A stretch of 64,000 nt of DNA from Rotaria sp. Silwood1 (Eukaryota; Rotifera; Eurotatoria; Philodinida; Philodinidae), in assembly GCA_905250075.1 (NCBI GenBank), contig CAJNOP010000190.1, positions 248,001-312,000 on the forward strand, written 5' to 3'. This document shows, in pieces, positions 48,295 through 61,153 of the stretch. The position numbers and the translations under genes were made by a program. The notes under the pieces are model-generated. The model saw nothing but the letters and a program-made list of their open reading frames with translations, was not told the origin of the DNA and ran no database searches. The first letter of the stretch is position 1. Every line of letters starts with the position of its first letter.

Positions 48295-49781
48295 TGCTCA
48301 AGATTGTTCGTACGCCTGAAAAATGATCTTGTTTCTTTAATATGTCAAGATGGCTTCAAGATATAGAGGTGCGGTTGTCGCCGAGATGCAGCCCTGTTGT
48401 CATCGGTTTTTCGCTGAAACTTTCAGCCTGAAAGTTTCAGCTCTCTAACGAGGGAACGTTCCCAAATGATTAAAAGCTTTTGAACTCATATGTTGCCCAT
48501 TAGGTAGGGAACCACTAGATTAGAGAAACCTCCAAAGGATCCGTGCCCATATTGAGATTTGACAGAGATATCGAATTTTTAGTGGATTTGTCCTGTTGGA
48601 CCCTAGTTCTACAGCAAAATCATATTTTCGAATTTCGACCTGAAACTTTCCCCAAATGAAGACTTCGATTAGAGTAGCTGATATAGAAAATTTCAGAATT
48701 TTTGGACATTGCATTTCCAAGGTATCAATTTTTGAAAATATAGGCACTTTTCTATAGATAACATGGATACTTTGAAAGATTGATACCTTGGAGATGCAAT
48801 GTCCGAAAATTCTGAAAGTTTTTTGTACAAGCTACTCTGATCGACGCCTTCATTTAGGCAAAGTTTCAGGTCGAAATTCGAAAATATGATTTTGCTGTAG
48901 AACTAGGGTCCAACAGGAAAAATCCACTTTAATTCGATATCTCTGTCAAATCTCAATATGGGCACGAATCCTTTGGAGGTTTCTCTAATCTAGTGGTTCC
49001 CTACCTAATGGGTAACATATGAGCTCAAAAGCTTTTAATCACTTGGGAACGTTCCCTCGTAAGTCCTGAATTTGTTGTGCTAGACTAAAAACAGTGAAAA
49101 TGAGATCCTTTGATTTGACTCCAAATTGTTCGTACACCTAACGAATAGGGCAAAATACATTGACCTTTCAGTATTTTCTCTGTAACTATTTTTCTCTTCA
49201 ACAAAAAGACATAATTCTTTTAATGGAAAGAATGGTCGTGAAATTCTTTAGAAACTGGCCTATTCTACTTTGATTAAATGCCCTTCCTCATACCTTAAAA
49301 TGAAATGAATTCGCCAAGAAACAGCCGATGAGAAGAGATTAGAAAAAGTTAAAAATAGTTGTTTTTTGCAAGTAGTGACCATCTTGTCAAGGAAATTTAC
49401 TTCATTTTAAGGTATCATGAAGGGTATTTAATGGAGATGAAATAGACCAGCTTGTAGAGAATTCCACGGCGAATCTTTCCATTAAATCAATTATGTCTTC
49501 TCGTTGAAGAAAAAAGGTTACAGAGAAAATACTCAGAGGTCAATGTATTTTGCCCTATTCGTTAGGTGTACGAACAATTTGGAGTCAAATCAAAGGATCT
49601 CATTTTCACTGTTTTGACTCTAGCACAACAAATCCAGGTCTTAGAGAGCTGAAACTTTCAGTGAAAAGCCGATGACAACAGGGCTGCATCTTGGCGCAAA
49701 TCGCATCTGTATATCTTGAACTTATCTTGAGATATTAAAGAAACAAGACCATTCGCGTCAGGTATACGAACAATTTTGAGC
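48295..49781. mobile_element. 1.49-kb inner fold-back element
   Basis: The ends GCTCAAGATTGTTCGTACG and CGAACAATTTTGAGC are inverted repeats. Inner segments (GGGCTGCATC/GATGCAGCCC, GGATCTCATTTTCACTG and its complement, CTAACGAATAGGGCAAAATA and its complement) pair in nested order, so most of the element is one imperfect hairpin. The left arm is interrupted by the 611-bp MITE. Internal arms resemble each other at roughly 85-95%. Confidence 0.75.
48449..49059. mobile_element. 611-bp fold-back MITE, copy 2
   Basis: The same length and near-identical sequence as 20862-21472, again with TAA on each side (48446-48448 and 49060-49062). It sits inside the left arm of the inner fold-back (between CTTTCAGCTCTC and GTCCTGAATTTGTTG), whose uninterrupted partner is at about 49625-49660. 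It is therefore the youngest layer of the nest. Confidence 0.85.
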
Positions 49782-49799
49782 GCCTGTGTAGGTCGTGAG

Positions 49800-50470
49800 G
49801 ACGTCAGGCAACCCCATAGTAGAGGCCTTGAGGATTTAAGGATACCCCTATAGTATGGCACTTGAGGACCTAGGGTACGTTCATAGTATAGCTGTTGAGG
49901 GCCCAAGGGGACCTTTATATTATAGCACTTGAAAACCTAAGGATGCCTTCATAGTATAGCCCTTGAGGACTCAAGGGTATCCCTGTAGTACAGGCCTTGA
50001 GGACCTAAGAAAACCCCTGTAGTATAGCACTTGAGGACCTAAGGGTACTCGAATCGTATAGCACTTGAGGACCTAAGGGAACCCCTATAGTATAGCACTT
50101 GAGAACCTAAGGGTACTCCAATAGTATAGCACTTGAGGACCCAAGGGTACTCCTATAGTATAGGACTTGAGGACCTAAGGGTACCCCCATATAATAGCGG
50201 ATGCGGACCCAAGGATACCCCCATAATATAGGACTTAAGGACCTAAGGGTACCCGAATATATAGTAGTTGAGGACCTAGAGTACCCCTAATATATAGGAC
50301 TTGAGGACCCAAGGGTACCCCCTATATATAGTAGTTGAGAACCTAAGGGTACCCCCATATAATAGCGGATGAGGACCCAAGGATACCCCCATAATATAGG
50401 ACTTGAGGACCTAAGGGTACCCCAATATATAGTAGTTGAGGATCTAAGGGCACCCCTCAATATATAGCAC
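49800..50470 (-). repeat. 34-bp minisatellite, right array in opposite orientation
   Basis: About 20 units of the type CACTTGAGGACCTAAGGGTA followed by CCCCTATAGTATAG, the reverse complement of the left array unit. Several neighbouring units form higher-order pairs near 50160-50440. Confidence 0.85.
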
Positions 50471-52577
50471 TACTAATAACCGGTGGACCGGTTACCGGTC
50501 CGTACCGGTTACCGGTCCATACCGGTTACCGGTGACCGGGTGAATGATCGTCACCGTTGCATCCCTAGTCATATGTCTTGTCAGAGCTAGATCTGTGAGA
50601 AGAGTCTCCCTTTAATCTATATATGCGTTATGTATTTCGAATTATAGAATCAAAATATGTGTTTATCTCTTCATTCCACATTTCATCAGTTAATAAATGA
50701 ATCTTTTTATTATCAGCAGTATAAACAAAAACATTTTATTTTCATGAAATAATTAGTTATTCTATAGTTGTTCATTAAATCGATAGATGATAAACAGATA
50801 TAATTGGATCTCAAATCAATATGAGTCTTCGCAGTAGTAATTGAACACTATTCTGTTTAATTAATCACATTATGTATCAAAATATCACGTCCATGATAAC
50901 GATTGATTATAGAAAAAAAAATTAAATGTTGAACTATGATTATTATTGTTATGCGTTGATTGTTGTTTTAATAATTTTAAACCTAAAGAAATTCCATCAT
51001 TCTATAAAGCTGTCTGATTATCAATATGGAATGCATGAAAAAGATAATTTATGAATAAATGATTATGATTTTGTTTGTAACTTTTTGTCACTTGAACTAT
51101 GTTTTCCAAATGTTAAATTAAAATGATATCAGATGATAAATAAACTTAATGTGTCATTAATACTAGAAATGTTCAGGGTAACTGTGCCCTACTCTGCCTG
51201 AGAACGTAAGAGTTAGAAGAGTTTTGTCAGTTAGGATACATCGTACAACAAAAATTTACTCTGCACGTCTCTAGTTTCTGCATTATCAATCTTCTTTTCT
51301 ATGATTTGACACTAAATCTTATTGTTAACAGTTCATTCAAAAAAAAAAACAATAAATTTTCATTGGTTTTGTTCAACACTTCTAATTGGAACGTTTTGAA
51401 TACTTGCACTGTACTGATGTCCTCTTTTCCTTGATTTTGTCCTTATATAGGAGACAAATTTTCTTCTAGTTTCCTATAAGGTGTAATAGAACCATTGCTA
51501 TCACTTTTGATGTATTGTAAGTATTTACTGATTCAACATCGATGATATAAGATTTTATTATAGTGTAAAGTCGTCATTTGTATTGTTGTCGATGTCGCTT
51601 TAAGTCGTGAAATGTGATCTATTATACAAAGTGAAGTAAAAGTATGTAGAAACATGGAGCATTAGTCACAAGATGAAATAAACTCTGAATGAAAAGAAAA
51701 AAAGTGAATTATTATAGGCAAGTTACCTATGTGTGACAAAATCAAGCAAAACAAAACAAACAATCCATGTGAGAAAACATCGATTAAATAAATACCTACC
51801 TCTTTTGTATCAATCGTGCTTATTATGCACAATAGAAGAGAAACATCTCGAAAAAAAATCAATAGCATTAATATAATGAACAAATATTGGGAATCTTCAA
51901 GGTAAAGAAAAACATGAAAAAACAAATTTAAATCGATTGGAACTATATAATTTTAACCTAGAAATAATCAATTAGGAATCGATTGTAATAAAAACATATT
52001 CGAAAAAATCAAAATCCCATTGATTAATCTGTCTGATTTCGATTATAATCGATAAATAAAACCGATGCCAAAAAGACATCGCTTTTCATCGATTTTGTTT
52101 GACGATAAACGTTAAGATCTTTAGCTGATTGTCTTTGATTTGCAACAATTATAATCGATTTCTTTCATCAATATTGAGTCGACTATAATTGAAATTTATT
52201 AGAATCCGAGATAGATGAGGGCATTCTGCACAGTCTCACCCTTTGAACACACATCTATGCAGCATTATGAAAATGTCCATGAAGATGATGTTGTACTATT
52301 TCATAGTTCTATTCAAACTAAAACAACATCGAAGAAACGATGTCACGTTTTCACAACATGTGCAACCGACAAGAAAAGAAAGAGGTAGGCAAAGCGTGTA
52401 AGCTTGAGAAAGAGCGGGAAGCAGTGAGAAACAGCCTCTTCTATCTCTGATCAGAAAAATCAATGTAGCTTTGGTTTTCTCAATCCCTTCTTATTATACC
52501 TTTTTCAAAATGTATGATTTTCTCTGATTTTTTTTTTAAATTTTTTCCGTGGATTCGTTATTATGCAGTTAAGTTAA

Positions 52578-52631
52578 AAAACGATTATCTTTCTCAATTA
52601 GTATGACAAACATCAGTTATATACGGCATCA
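52578..52631 (+). promoter_or_regulatory. Conserved upstream block of gene B
   Basis: Same block as at 42874-42928 (CGATTATCTTTCTCAATTAG, then TATGACAAACATCAG). The shared TATAAATA follows at about 52759. Confidence 0.5.
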
Positions 52632-52961
52632 CAGCGTGACCTATGCGGTTTTTGAAAACGGTATAACACATCAATACATGGATTTTATCGATCACGATGT
52701 AATTTAACGAATCATTTATTTATACTTTGTAGTGTTAATAACTTGCAAATTATAATCTATAAATATATGAAAAGAAAAAAATGCTTATTGGTGTTCTCTT
52801 TCTTTTATTCTTCATAAATAACGTGTTTATTGATGCGATGTGTATGTAAACGATTTTTGATACCCTTCTTCATACATTAACTATTTATTTTCCTTTGTTT
52901 TTTTTTCCGTTCCCAAGCAGCAGCTGATATTATCTGCTTTAGATTTTAAAACTTTTTAAAG

Positions 52962-55604
52962 ATGCAATCTGAAGGAACGAGTGAAAAAGCACCAATTGCA
53001 CCAATGCAAATGTCACAATCGGCAATTGAACGAGATTATGCACCAAGTAGTGGTACAAGAAGAATAAGAACGATACTTTTTGTTTTGCTAGCGATTCATA
53101 TGGTAGGAAAAAAAAATCTATAAAAACAAATCATCCTTTATAACTCTTTTAGGCTTTGGCTTGGCTCTATTTTCTTGAACAAATTGTTGGTCTAATTCAA
53201 TATTATAATGTGCCCAAGGATATTCGCGATTATAATGCAGCTATTTCATATATCAGCAATGTAGTTTTTGGTAAAATTTGTATGGAACCATTTTATTTGA
53301 TTGTTTTTTTATATTTAATTTTAGGTGCAATTTTGATACTATATTTAGCTGTCTACATATTTGTTGTGTTTAAATATGCTCGAATTCCCATTCTTATTGT
53401 ATGTTCGATTTGTATTTTTCTATATTATATTTACAAGGAACAAAAGATTTGGTCAGTAAAACAGATGAAATGGTCAGTAAGTTAAATAGCCATAAAATAA
53501 GTAAATTCAATGATTTATGAATAGATTATTAAAATAGTCAGTTAGTGATAAATGAGGTTTTTTAATAAATTTAACGATTAGTGAATAAAGTTTAATAATA
53601 GACAATCAAATCGAAGGGTGCACATAGACATTGAAGTGTCTTATAATGCGATTCACTTTTTTTCTTCATTTGCTCAAAACATATAGTACAGATGAGGTAT
53701 GTGCAGAGGTGCAGAATCTTCCTCATGCGCCCCCGCGCGGGGGGGGGAATTTTTTGAAAAACTCAAATAATAGGGAAATTTTGGAAAAACCCGCTGGCCA
53801 AAAAACAATACAGTGGGGAAATTTCTCAAAAACATTCTTTGCGTGGAGGGAAATTTTTGGATTTTTGGAAGATTCTGCACCTCTGGGTATGTGACAAAAG
53901 TTCACTGCATTTTTCATATCGATATAAATCGAAAAACTTCAGAGAACTTTCTTCAACAAATTATACCAGAAGATACAGCGTAAAGAGCTCTACAATTTAT
54001 AAAGAATAGCTGACTTCACAGTCGTATTTTTTGTTGTCAAAATCAACAAAATTCCGAATAACTAATAGGTGGGAGAAAGTTCGCTGCATTTTCATACCGA
54101 TATAAATAGACAAATTTCCGAGAACGTTTTTCAGCAAATTATACCAAAAGATGCAGCGTGAAAAGTTCTACAAGGTTCATAAGATCGCTTATTTTATAGT
54201 TGGGGTTTTTGTTTTCAAAATAGTCAAAATTTTGAGCGTCTAAGTTTTGACGCTGCGAAAAAGTCTTTGTTTGGCACATGAGGAAAGCATTTTTTTCTTG
54301 TTTAGCACCTGATATCCTTTGTTGAAAGATAAATAAAACATACCACAAGATGCAGCGTTAAAAGCTCTACAATTTATAAAGAACAATTATAAAAAGGTGC
54401 AATAAGAAAGAGCGAATTCATCTGATACCAAAAAAAATATCGTTTTTATATAGTCGAAATTTGGTCGCTCAAAATTTTGTCTATTTTGAAAACAAAAACC
54501 CCAACTATAAAATAAGTGGTCTTATGGATCTTGTAGAGCTTTTTACGCTGCATCTTCTGGTATAATTTGTTGAAGAAAGTTCTCTGAAGTTTTTCGATTT
54601 ATATCGATATGAAAAATGCAGCGAACTTTTGTCACATACCTTATTATATACAGTGTACAATTTAGCTACATTTTTGCTGTTATACTTTCTTCTCGAGTCA
54701 GCTTAGAGTCAATGAGCAAAAAAGATGATGAAACAAATGGAAATGAAAAATCTTGCGAAAGAAAGAAATCAAAATATTAGGCTGTCCATGTTACATTTGA
54801 TAATATTCATGAAGCACAAGCATCAATAAGAAATGGACGGTAAAAAAAAATATTATACGAATTATGTAGAAAATCAGAAAACAGCTCAGATCCGGCAAAA
54901 TCAGCCTTTATCGACTTCAATACACAGCAAGTATTTAATCACTATATTATGTGGAAAGTGGAAAAAGTTACTGCTTTTAAAGCTGAAACAGAGCACGATG
55001 ATTATACAGATATTTGAGTATGAGTACGAGTATGAGTGAAATAAAAAAAACCATTAACAAATATTGTGTTGATAAAATCTAAGTTTTTGATTGGGCAAGT
55101 CTATATTCTCTACTGATTGAATTCGTATTTTTTACTGTTAATTATGTCTATGATAAGGTGACCATTTTGTAATCAAATATTGACATTTCAAGTACTAAGC
55201 ATTCAATATTCATACTAATCATTTATATATTTTTTTTACTGATCATTTCATCTATTTAACTGAAAACGTAAATCACATCTCTCTAATATATATATATATC
55301 ATTTTAATACTTTGTGTAGTTTGCATGGCTCGGTATCCTTGAACTAGTATGCATGGTGGTTATCATTATTTTTGCAATTATTGGAATAGCTACTTTTTCA
55401 ACCGTTTTGTATCATACTGGTGTTGGGCTTGGTTTTAGTGTGCTACTTCTTATTGTAGCAGTTTTTACGTTTACTTTTACAGTAAGCTTTTGTTTTATTT
55501 GTTCATTTTGATTTGATATTGATATTTTTCAGATACTGACAGTTATTTTTTCATTTCAATTGGCCCAATCAATTAAAATTCAAACCACTTATCAATCAAT
55601 CTAA
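52962..55604 (+). CDS. Four-TM protein, copy B of a tandem family
   Basis: Exons 52962-53102, 53153-53270, 53325-53398, 55320-55481 and 55533-55604; 188 residues, each exon the same length as in A. It differs from A by few residues (for example SSGTRRIR for SSGARKIR, LYFLEQIVGL for VYFIEQIIGL, ISYISN for FSYISN, VLYHTG for VLHHTG). These are conservative changes, so it looks functional. Intron 3 is 1921 nt because a 0.95-kb fold-back with a nested MITE entered it, beside the older MULE-like fragment. The hAT composite lies 2.4 kb upstream. The promoter block and polyadenylation word are retained. Confidence 0.85.
53695..54641. mobile_element. 0.95-kb fold-back element in intron 3 of gene B
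   Basis: The ends AGGTATGTGACAAAAGTTC and GAACTTTTGTCACATACCT are inverted repeats continuing for over 100 bp (ATATCGATATAAATCGAAAA and its partner). The left end is split by a 182-bp MITE. Gene A has the empty site at 43993 (ATAGATATTATATACAG). Flanks fit a TA target with one changed base (TG / TA). The interior has further paired blocks (ACAAAAACCCCAACTATAAA and its complement). Confidence 0.75.
53704..53885. mobile_element. 182-bp hAT MITE nested in the fold-back
   Basis: Perfect termini CAGAGGTGCAGAATCTTCC and GGAAGATTCTGCACCTCTG, with the identical 8-bp target GGTATGTG on both sides (53696-53703 and 53886-53893). The interior has a run of nine G after CCCCCGCGCG. The frames on both strands here are artefacts. 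Confidence 0.9.
54712..55017 (+). mobile_element. Decayed MULE/FLYWCH-like fragment in intron 3 of gene B
   Basis: Copy of 44063-44367. It reads KKYYTNYVENQKTAQI in one frame and AETEHDDYTDI in another. Inherited with the duplication. Confidence 0.4.
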
Positions 55605-55885
55605 ATTAAACTTTTACATATTTCGAGATTATATCTTTCTGAAAACTAACTTTTTCCTTCTTTATTTGATTAATCAAATAATTTTCAACTATTGAATCAA
55701 ATATTCTTAATCATTTAGAATAAAACAATTCAGCATCGAAATCAAATTCAAGAATCAAAAGTAACGATAAATAGATGAAATATTTTCTTTGTCATCGGAT
55801 CCAGACTGTTAGATAATCGCTACTTTATTTAAAGTTATAATCTTGTTGCAAACACTGGCTTTCTCAAAGTTTCACTACGAAAATA

Positions 55886-56674
55886 CAGGGTTGCGCATAA
55901 TCTTTTGCTAGGGGGTAGCGCCATTATTTCAAGTTGAATACCTAATGAAATTTATACCAAATTAAAGAGCGTCGAAAACTGGATTTCTTAGTACTAAATA
56001 GTAAGGGTTATCAGAATATGTTAATGTCGAACTTACGAAATTTTCGGAAATCTTATGCTTTTTTAAACATAAAAAATTAAGGCACCGGCAATTTTTTATA
56101 GGTAAGAAAAATACTCGATTTTATCAATAAAATTAGGTTTTTTCATTATTTTTACTAGCAAAGACGCTTCGAGATATACTCGTCAGACGCAGTTTTTCAC
56201 GCTGCACCGGAGGAGTATATTTCGAAGTGTCTTTATCAATAAAAATAATGAGAAAAGCTAATTTCATTGAAAAAATCAAGTGTTTTTCTTCCATATAAAA
56301 AAAACGAGTTTCTAGAGATTTTTTAGGATTTTACAAGTAATTTTTTAAATTTTTTATCTGAAAAAAATGGCTTAAAAATTTCTGATATATACAGTTTTGT
56401 AGAGCTCGACGAGCTCTATCGAACCATATAAAAATATCAAAAGAAAATATCTTACTCTATATTTGAATTGGGGGTGCCTTCATTTTCTATGGTAAAAAAA
56501 GCATAAAATTTCCGAAAATTTCGTAAGTTACACATTAAAATATTTTGAAAACTCTCACTATTTAGTACTAATAAATCCATTTTTCAACGCTCTTTAATTT
56601 GGTACAAAATTCATTAGGTATTCGACTTGAAATAATGGCGCTACCCCCCTAGCAAAAGGTTATGCACAACCCTA
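55886..56674. mobile_element. 789-bp TA-flanked fold-back MITE (mariner-like)
   Basis: The ends CAGGGTTGCGCATAATCTTT and AAAGGTTATGCACAACCCTA are inverted repeats that extend through GGTAGCGCCATTATTTCAAG. TA lies on both sides (55884-55885 and 56675-56676). Unit A keeps the empty site (ACAAAAATATAATGTCTC at 45233-45250). The centre carries a second palindrome around GACGCTTCGAGATATACTC. TA target and CAGGG terminus fit Tc1/mariner-type elements. Confidence 0.85.
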
Positions 56675-58269
56675 TATAATGTCTCTTTTGATTTTCGACA
56701 TGTTCTCATCTATTAGTTCTTTCGATACTTTCTTTTAACTACGACGAATATATTGATGAATAATCTTTTTTTCTCTGACATTGAAGGTACATTGTTGATA
56801 ATGTCTTCTTCAATATTCAGCCAATTTCATTTATTCGAATTTGCTGATATTATTTACATAGAGAGTCCTCATGGAAGTCTTTGTTTCATGCTTCACACGG
56901 GCTAACAGCTCTCATGATTTTGTTCCAATAAAGTAATATGAATATATAAGTTTTTAAGATATTTTTAATTTCTATACATGCAAAACTAAAACAATCACAT
57001 ATTCTATGCCAATTTCCTTAGAAATTCGTATTTTTATGCAAATTATTTTTTTACGAACAACTGTATATATATATATATTGATTAAATGAAAACTCTAATC
57101 ACATATTAAAAAAAATTAATTAGAAAACATTTGATTATATTATATAAGTTCATTTGCAATAACTGCACTTATTGTTTTAATTATTTCATTGAATAAAAAG
57201 GACGTATTGAACTCATTTAATTGAAGTCGTTCAGCTTGATTTTCCTTTGTTTTATCTCATTATACTTTTTTTTAGTTAATAATATTGTTTAAAGTTGAGC
57301 ATTAAAATCAGATAATCAAGTAAAATTTCTTCGATTAACTATTTCATTGATAATACATGTAATCAAAAATCTAACCCAATGTCTGGGCTGCACATAAACC
57401 ATTATCCTTAGTCGAAACTATTTTGAGTGTTTTATATAAATGAACTTGAACATCCTCACAGCAATCAGCACTATTGCCTTTATCTAAATTTACACTCTTT
57501 GCTTCGACGAACCTCTAATTAAGTGTTCGACGAAAATCGATGAAATTGTAATGATTCAAATCTGTATAATCACGATGAACAATAAAAAAAAACATTGTCC
57601 AAAGGTTATCAAATTCTACGCATCAGAGATACCCATTTTGAAGTCTGCTAATGAATTGATGGTGTAGTGGTAGATCTTCTGGCCCCTTACATCTTCTTCC
57701 TCAAAGTAGATGTTTTGTATAAAATAAAATGCCATATTTCTACAGAGTTACTAGTAAATACCAATCATCACTATGACTTTTAAACAAAACTGTAAGGTAA
57801 CAAATCAATTTGAAAAATTTAATTTGTTATTCATGTGTATTTATTGCGTTGTTGATGTGTGACAAATAGAAAAGCAATAATAGATAGCATTATTAATCAT
57901 AATGTGTCTCAAATACGATGACAATCTAATGTACATAGACAAATCCTTCAATTGATATGTAATGTATTTACGATTCATCTCTTTTCTAACTAATAAGTTA
58001 AAAACTACAAAATAAAACCTTTTTCACGTTTTTCTAAAAATTAACTTGTTCAGTTATGATCAAACAGTGGATAAATTATTTCTCAATATGTTTGATTCAA
58101 CTTAGAGTGTTATGTTTTATTTTTGATGGATAGATACATGCAAAGTTCTTTAAATGAGAGAAATGAGTTTTTTCATTGACCATTAATGCTAAATAAACAC
58201 TGAGTTTTGGAGAAAATCATGTTTAGCATTTTCAGACTTTAGAATTTTCGATGCTCTGAAAAATGGCAC

Positions 58270-61100
58270 AAAGTAAAAATTAAGAAAAAACCCTTTACAT
58301 CATCTGAAGTGGTAAAGAGTTCTGGTTCAAATGAAAACAAACTCGAGCATTGCAGCTCGACATCAGGAAATCTCTTGAGCGGTAGTGTATTGAGACGTGA
58401 AGTATTTTTTATTAAGATATTTCCGTAAGCTGAATATGCATGCAAATTCTCATAAACATCTCATATGCCTTGTCAGAGCTAGGCTTATGAGAGGAGCCTT
58501 CCATTAATCGATCATGCGTTTTGTATTCTGAGTTATAAAATCAAGGAATAAATGGTTCTAGTTTTGTTTGTAACTTTTTTGCCACTTGAATTATGGTTTT
58601 CATATGTTAAATTACAAAGACAACACGTGATAAATAAACTTGATATGTCATTGATACTAGAGATGTTGAGAGTTACTGTGTCCTAATCTGCAGGATAGGC
58701 TAAGAATTAGAAAACTTTTCTTAATCAGTATACACGGCACAACAAAAATCTATCCTATAAATCTCCAGTTTCTGCGTTATCAATTTTTTGTTACATATTT
58801 CAGCACTAAATCTTATTGCCAGCAACTTTTATTAGAAAATATGAATATATTTCATTTTCTTCATTTAATACTGTTGATGAGAAAGTTCTGCATATTTCTT
58901 CGACATTTATTTTTTTTTTACTATTGATTTATTAGCATTAATTGCTTTTCGGAAAGGTTTTGCGTGCGAGGTATGGGTGCATCTAAGGCTCACGTAGCTA
59001 CACACATTCTGAGATGTACATTGAGGAAATCTTTCATACGAAAGTTAGTATGAGGAAACTCTCATGCAGCCACAAGCACATATTGCGCATTCATAGAACA
59101 GATATTGTTGATTATTCCCTTTTTCTCAGATTATCAATCACATTATTTGATTTTGAATCCATTGAAATCGATTAAAATTTCCAAATTGATTTTAATCGAA
59201 TTTATCGTTTTCTTTTGTCAGTAAATAAAAACCATATGATATCAAATCTTGAAGTTTGTTTTATATGTCACATGTTGATCTAACATCATACTTACTACTT
59301 GTCGAAGCGTACAGTCCGAGAAAACGATGAAAAAACTCCGTTTTCAGCTTAAAACTCGAGAAAAACGCGTTTTACAGTGACTGCAGTGAAAATTATTGTT
59401 TAAAGGTTCAATTAATTTTGATCATTATTTTGATTATAAATCTGATTGAAATAGTGACATTTTAATCGATTCTTAACTATAAAAAAATCTATAAAAATCA
59501 GATTTTTTTCTTTTTTCTTTTTATACGAGGATCCCGCATTCGTTGTCAAATAACAACGCAATTAGTTAATTCAAATAAGGTATATGACAAAAAGAATTTA
59601 TAACTATCATCATTCAAATTTGAATGTAGGTATCAAATTATGTTGGCCTGACAATAATACTAAAACTGATAGCAAATACTTTCTCGATAAATGATCTTGT
59701 TTGCCGATATAGAAATATGCTTTATGAAACATCACATTGATCATCAATCGAGATTATTTACTATAAATTTTTAATTCAAAAGCTTGTTTTTCGATTTGAA
59801 ACTGATATTGAATTTTACCCTGTGCGTAACTCTATGTTTTTTTTTCCGCATTACAATCAAAATGAGAACGCTGAGTGTTAATAAATTCATAATTTTTTGC
59901 TTTACTTAAAATATACTTTGCTTTGCACAGCATGCTATATAAATGAGCCATAACGAGAGACTATTTTGAAATTTATTCTTCTTTATATTAACTTATTATA
60001 AAACGTACAATTATTCATGTTAGAACGCAATCATTTACCTAATTTATTGAATGTGTACGTTAAAATATGTTTAATGGCTTAATATTTTCGTGACACTCAT
60101 TAAATGTATTAACGATGAAAAAAATTGCTTCCAACGCGTTTACTTTTTTAACTGTAAGAGTGAACGAATTTTAGAGCGATGTTTTCCTTAATATTCACCT
60201 TTAATGCATCACAACAATGTTTTGACCGTTTATCTGTCTGTGTGAATGTTACGGGCAAGTTACCCATGTATAACGAAGGTAACGTAAAATAAACCAAACG
60301 ATGTATATGAGAAGCATCGATAAAATATTTTTTTTGTGTTCTGTTTGACGTCCTTATTATGTACATTGGAAGAGAGACATCGATAGAGTATCTGCAACAC
60401 AAATAAGAAAAAAAAATACTTGAGTATTTCTAAGGTAAAGAAAAACATGAAAAAACAGATTAAAGTCGATTGAAACTTTACAGTTTTAACCTAGAAATAA
60501 TCAATTAGAAATCGATTTTAATAAAAAAAAAAAAATCACAACTCCATTGATTAGTCTGATTAATTGCGCTTGTAATCAATAGAAAAACCGATGCTAATAA
60601 ACATTGCTTTTCATCGATTTTGTTTGACGATAAACGTTAAAATTTTCTTTGGTTTTCAGCAATGATAATCGATTTCTTTCATCAATATTGAATCGACTAT
60701 AATTGAAATTTATTAGAATCAGAAATAGACGAGACTATTTTACAAGTCTCACGCTTATGCACAATTATGAAAGCATCCATTAAGGTAATCTTGCACTATC
60801 TCATAGTTCTATTCAAGCTAAAATAATATCGAAGAAAAAATTTCACGTTTTCATAACAAGTGCAATAGGCAAGAAAACAAGTGTGTAAAGCATGTTAACT
60901 TGAGTAAGAGTACAGAATAACTCCATCTAGCTCTAAATCAGAAAAATCAATGGAATTTTTATTTTTTAATTCTTTTTTTATTATAGATTGTTCAAAACGT
61001 ATAAGTTTCTTAGATTTTCAATTAAATTCTAGTTGGTTTGAATCTGATTTTTGGTGTAATTTCTTTATATGGATTAATTACTATACAATAAAATTTAAAA
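58270..61100. other. Diverged spacer of unit 3, no gene recognised
   Basis: Patchy similarity to 40900-42860 shows it is the old copy of the spacer upstream of gene A. Frames such as 60148-60402 (-) and 60950-61258 (+) are unsupported; the latter overlaps the conserved promoter block. Confidence 0.5.
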
Positions 61101-61103
61101 AAA

Positions 61104-61153
61104 AACGATTATCTTTCTCAATTAGTATGGCAAATATCAGCTATATATGGCAT
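61104..61153 (+). promoter_or_regulatory. Conserved upstream block of gene C
   Basis: Reads CGATTATCTTTCTCAATTAG, then TATGGCAAATATCAGC and TATATATGGCAT. It is the diverged copy's version of the block upstream of A and B and sits at a similar distance from the ATG. Confidence 0.5.

Larger units (their letters stand above)
47030..50568. mobile_element. 3.54-kb composite hAT-like element made of nested palindromes
   Basis: The termini AGGGGTGCAACGGTGACGAT and ATCGTCACCGTTGCATCCCT are inverted repeats. The element is flanked by the identical 8 bp TCATATGT (47022-47029 and 50569-50576). Unit A has the uninterrupted site at about 40877 (CATCTCATATGTCTTGTC), proving insertion. From outside in: terminal GGTTACCGG-rich palindromic tracts (47040-47200 and 50478-50545), mirror-image arrays of a 34-bp minisatellite (47235-47700 and 49800-50470), and an inner fold-back at 48295-49781 that itself contains the 611-bp MITE. 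No transposase frame is visible. An 8-bp target and this terminus fit a non-autonomous hAT element. Confidence 0.85.

Noticed and set aside
53631-53917. Frames around the G-run at 53745
   Set aside because: Products of the 182-bp MITE and its G-run; not conserved in unit A.
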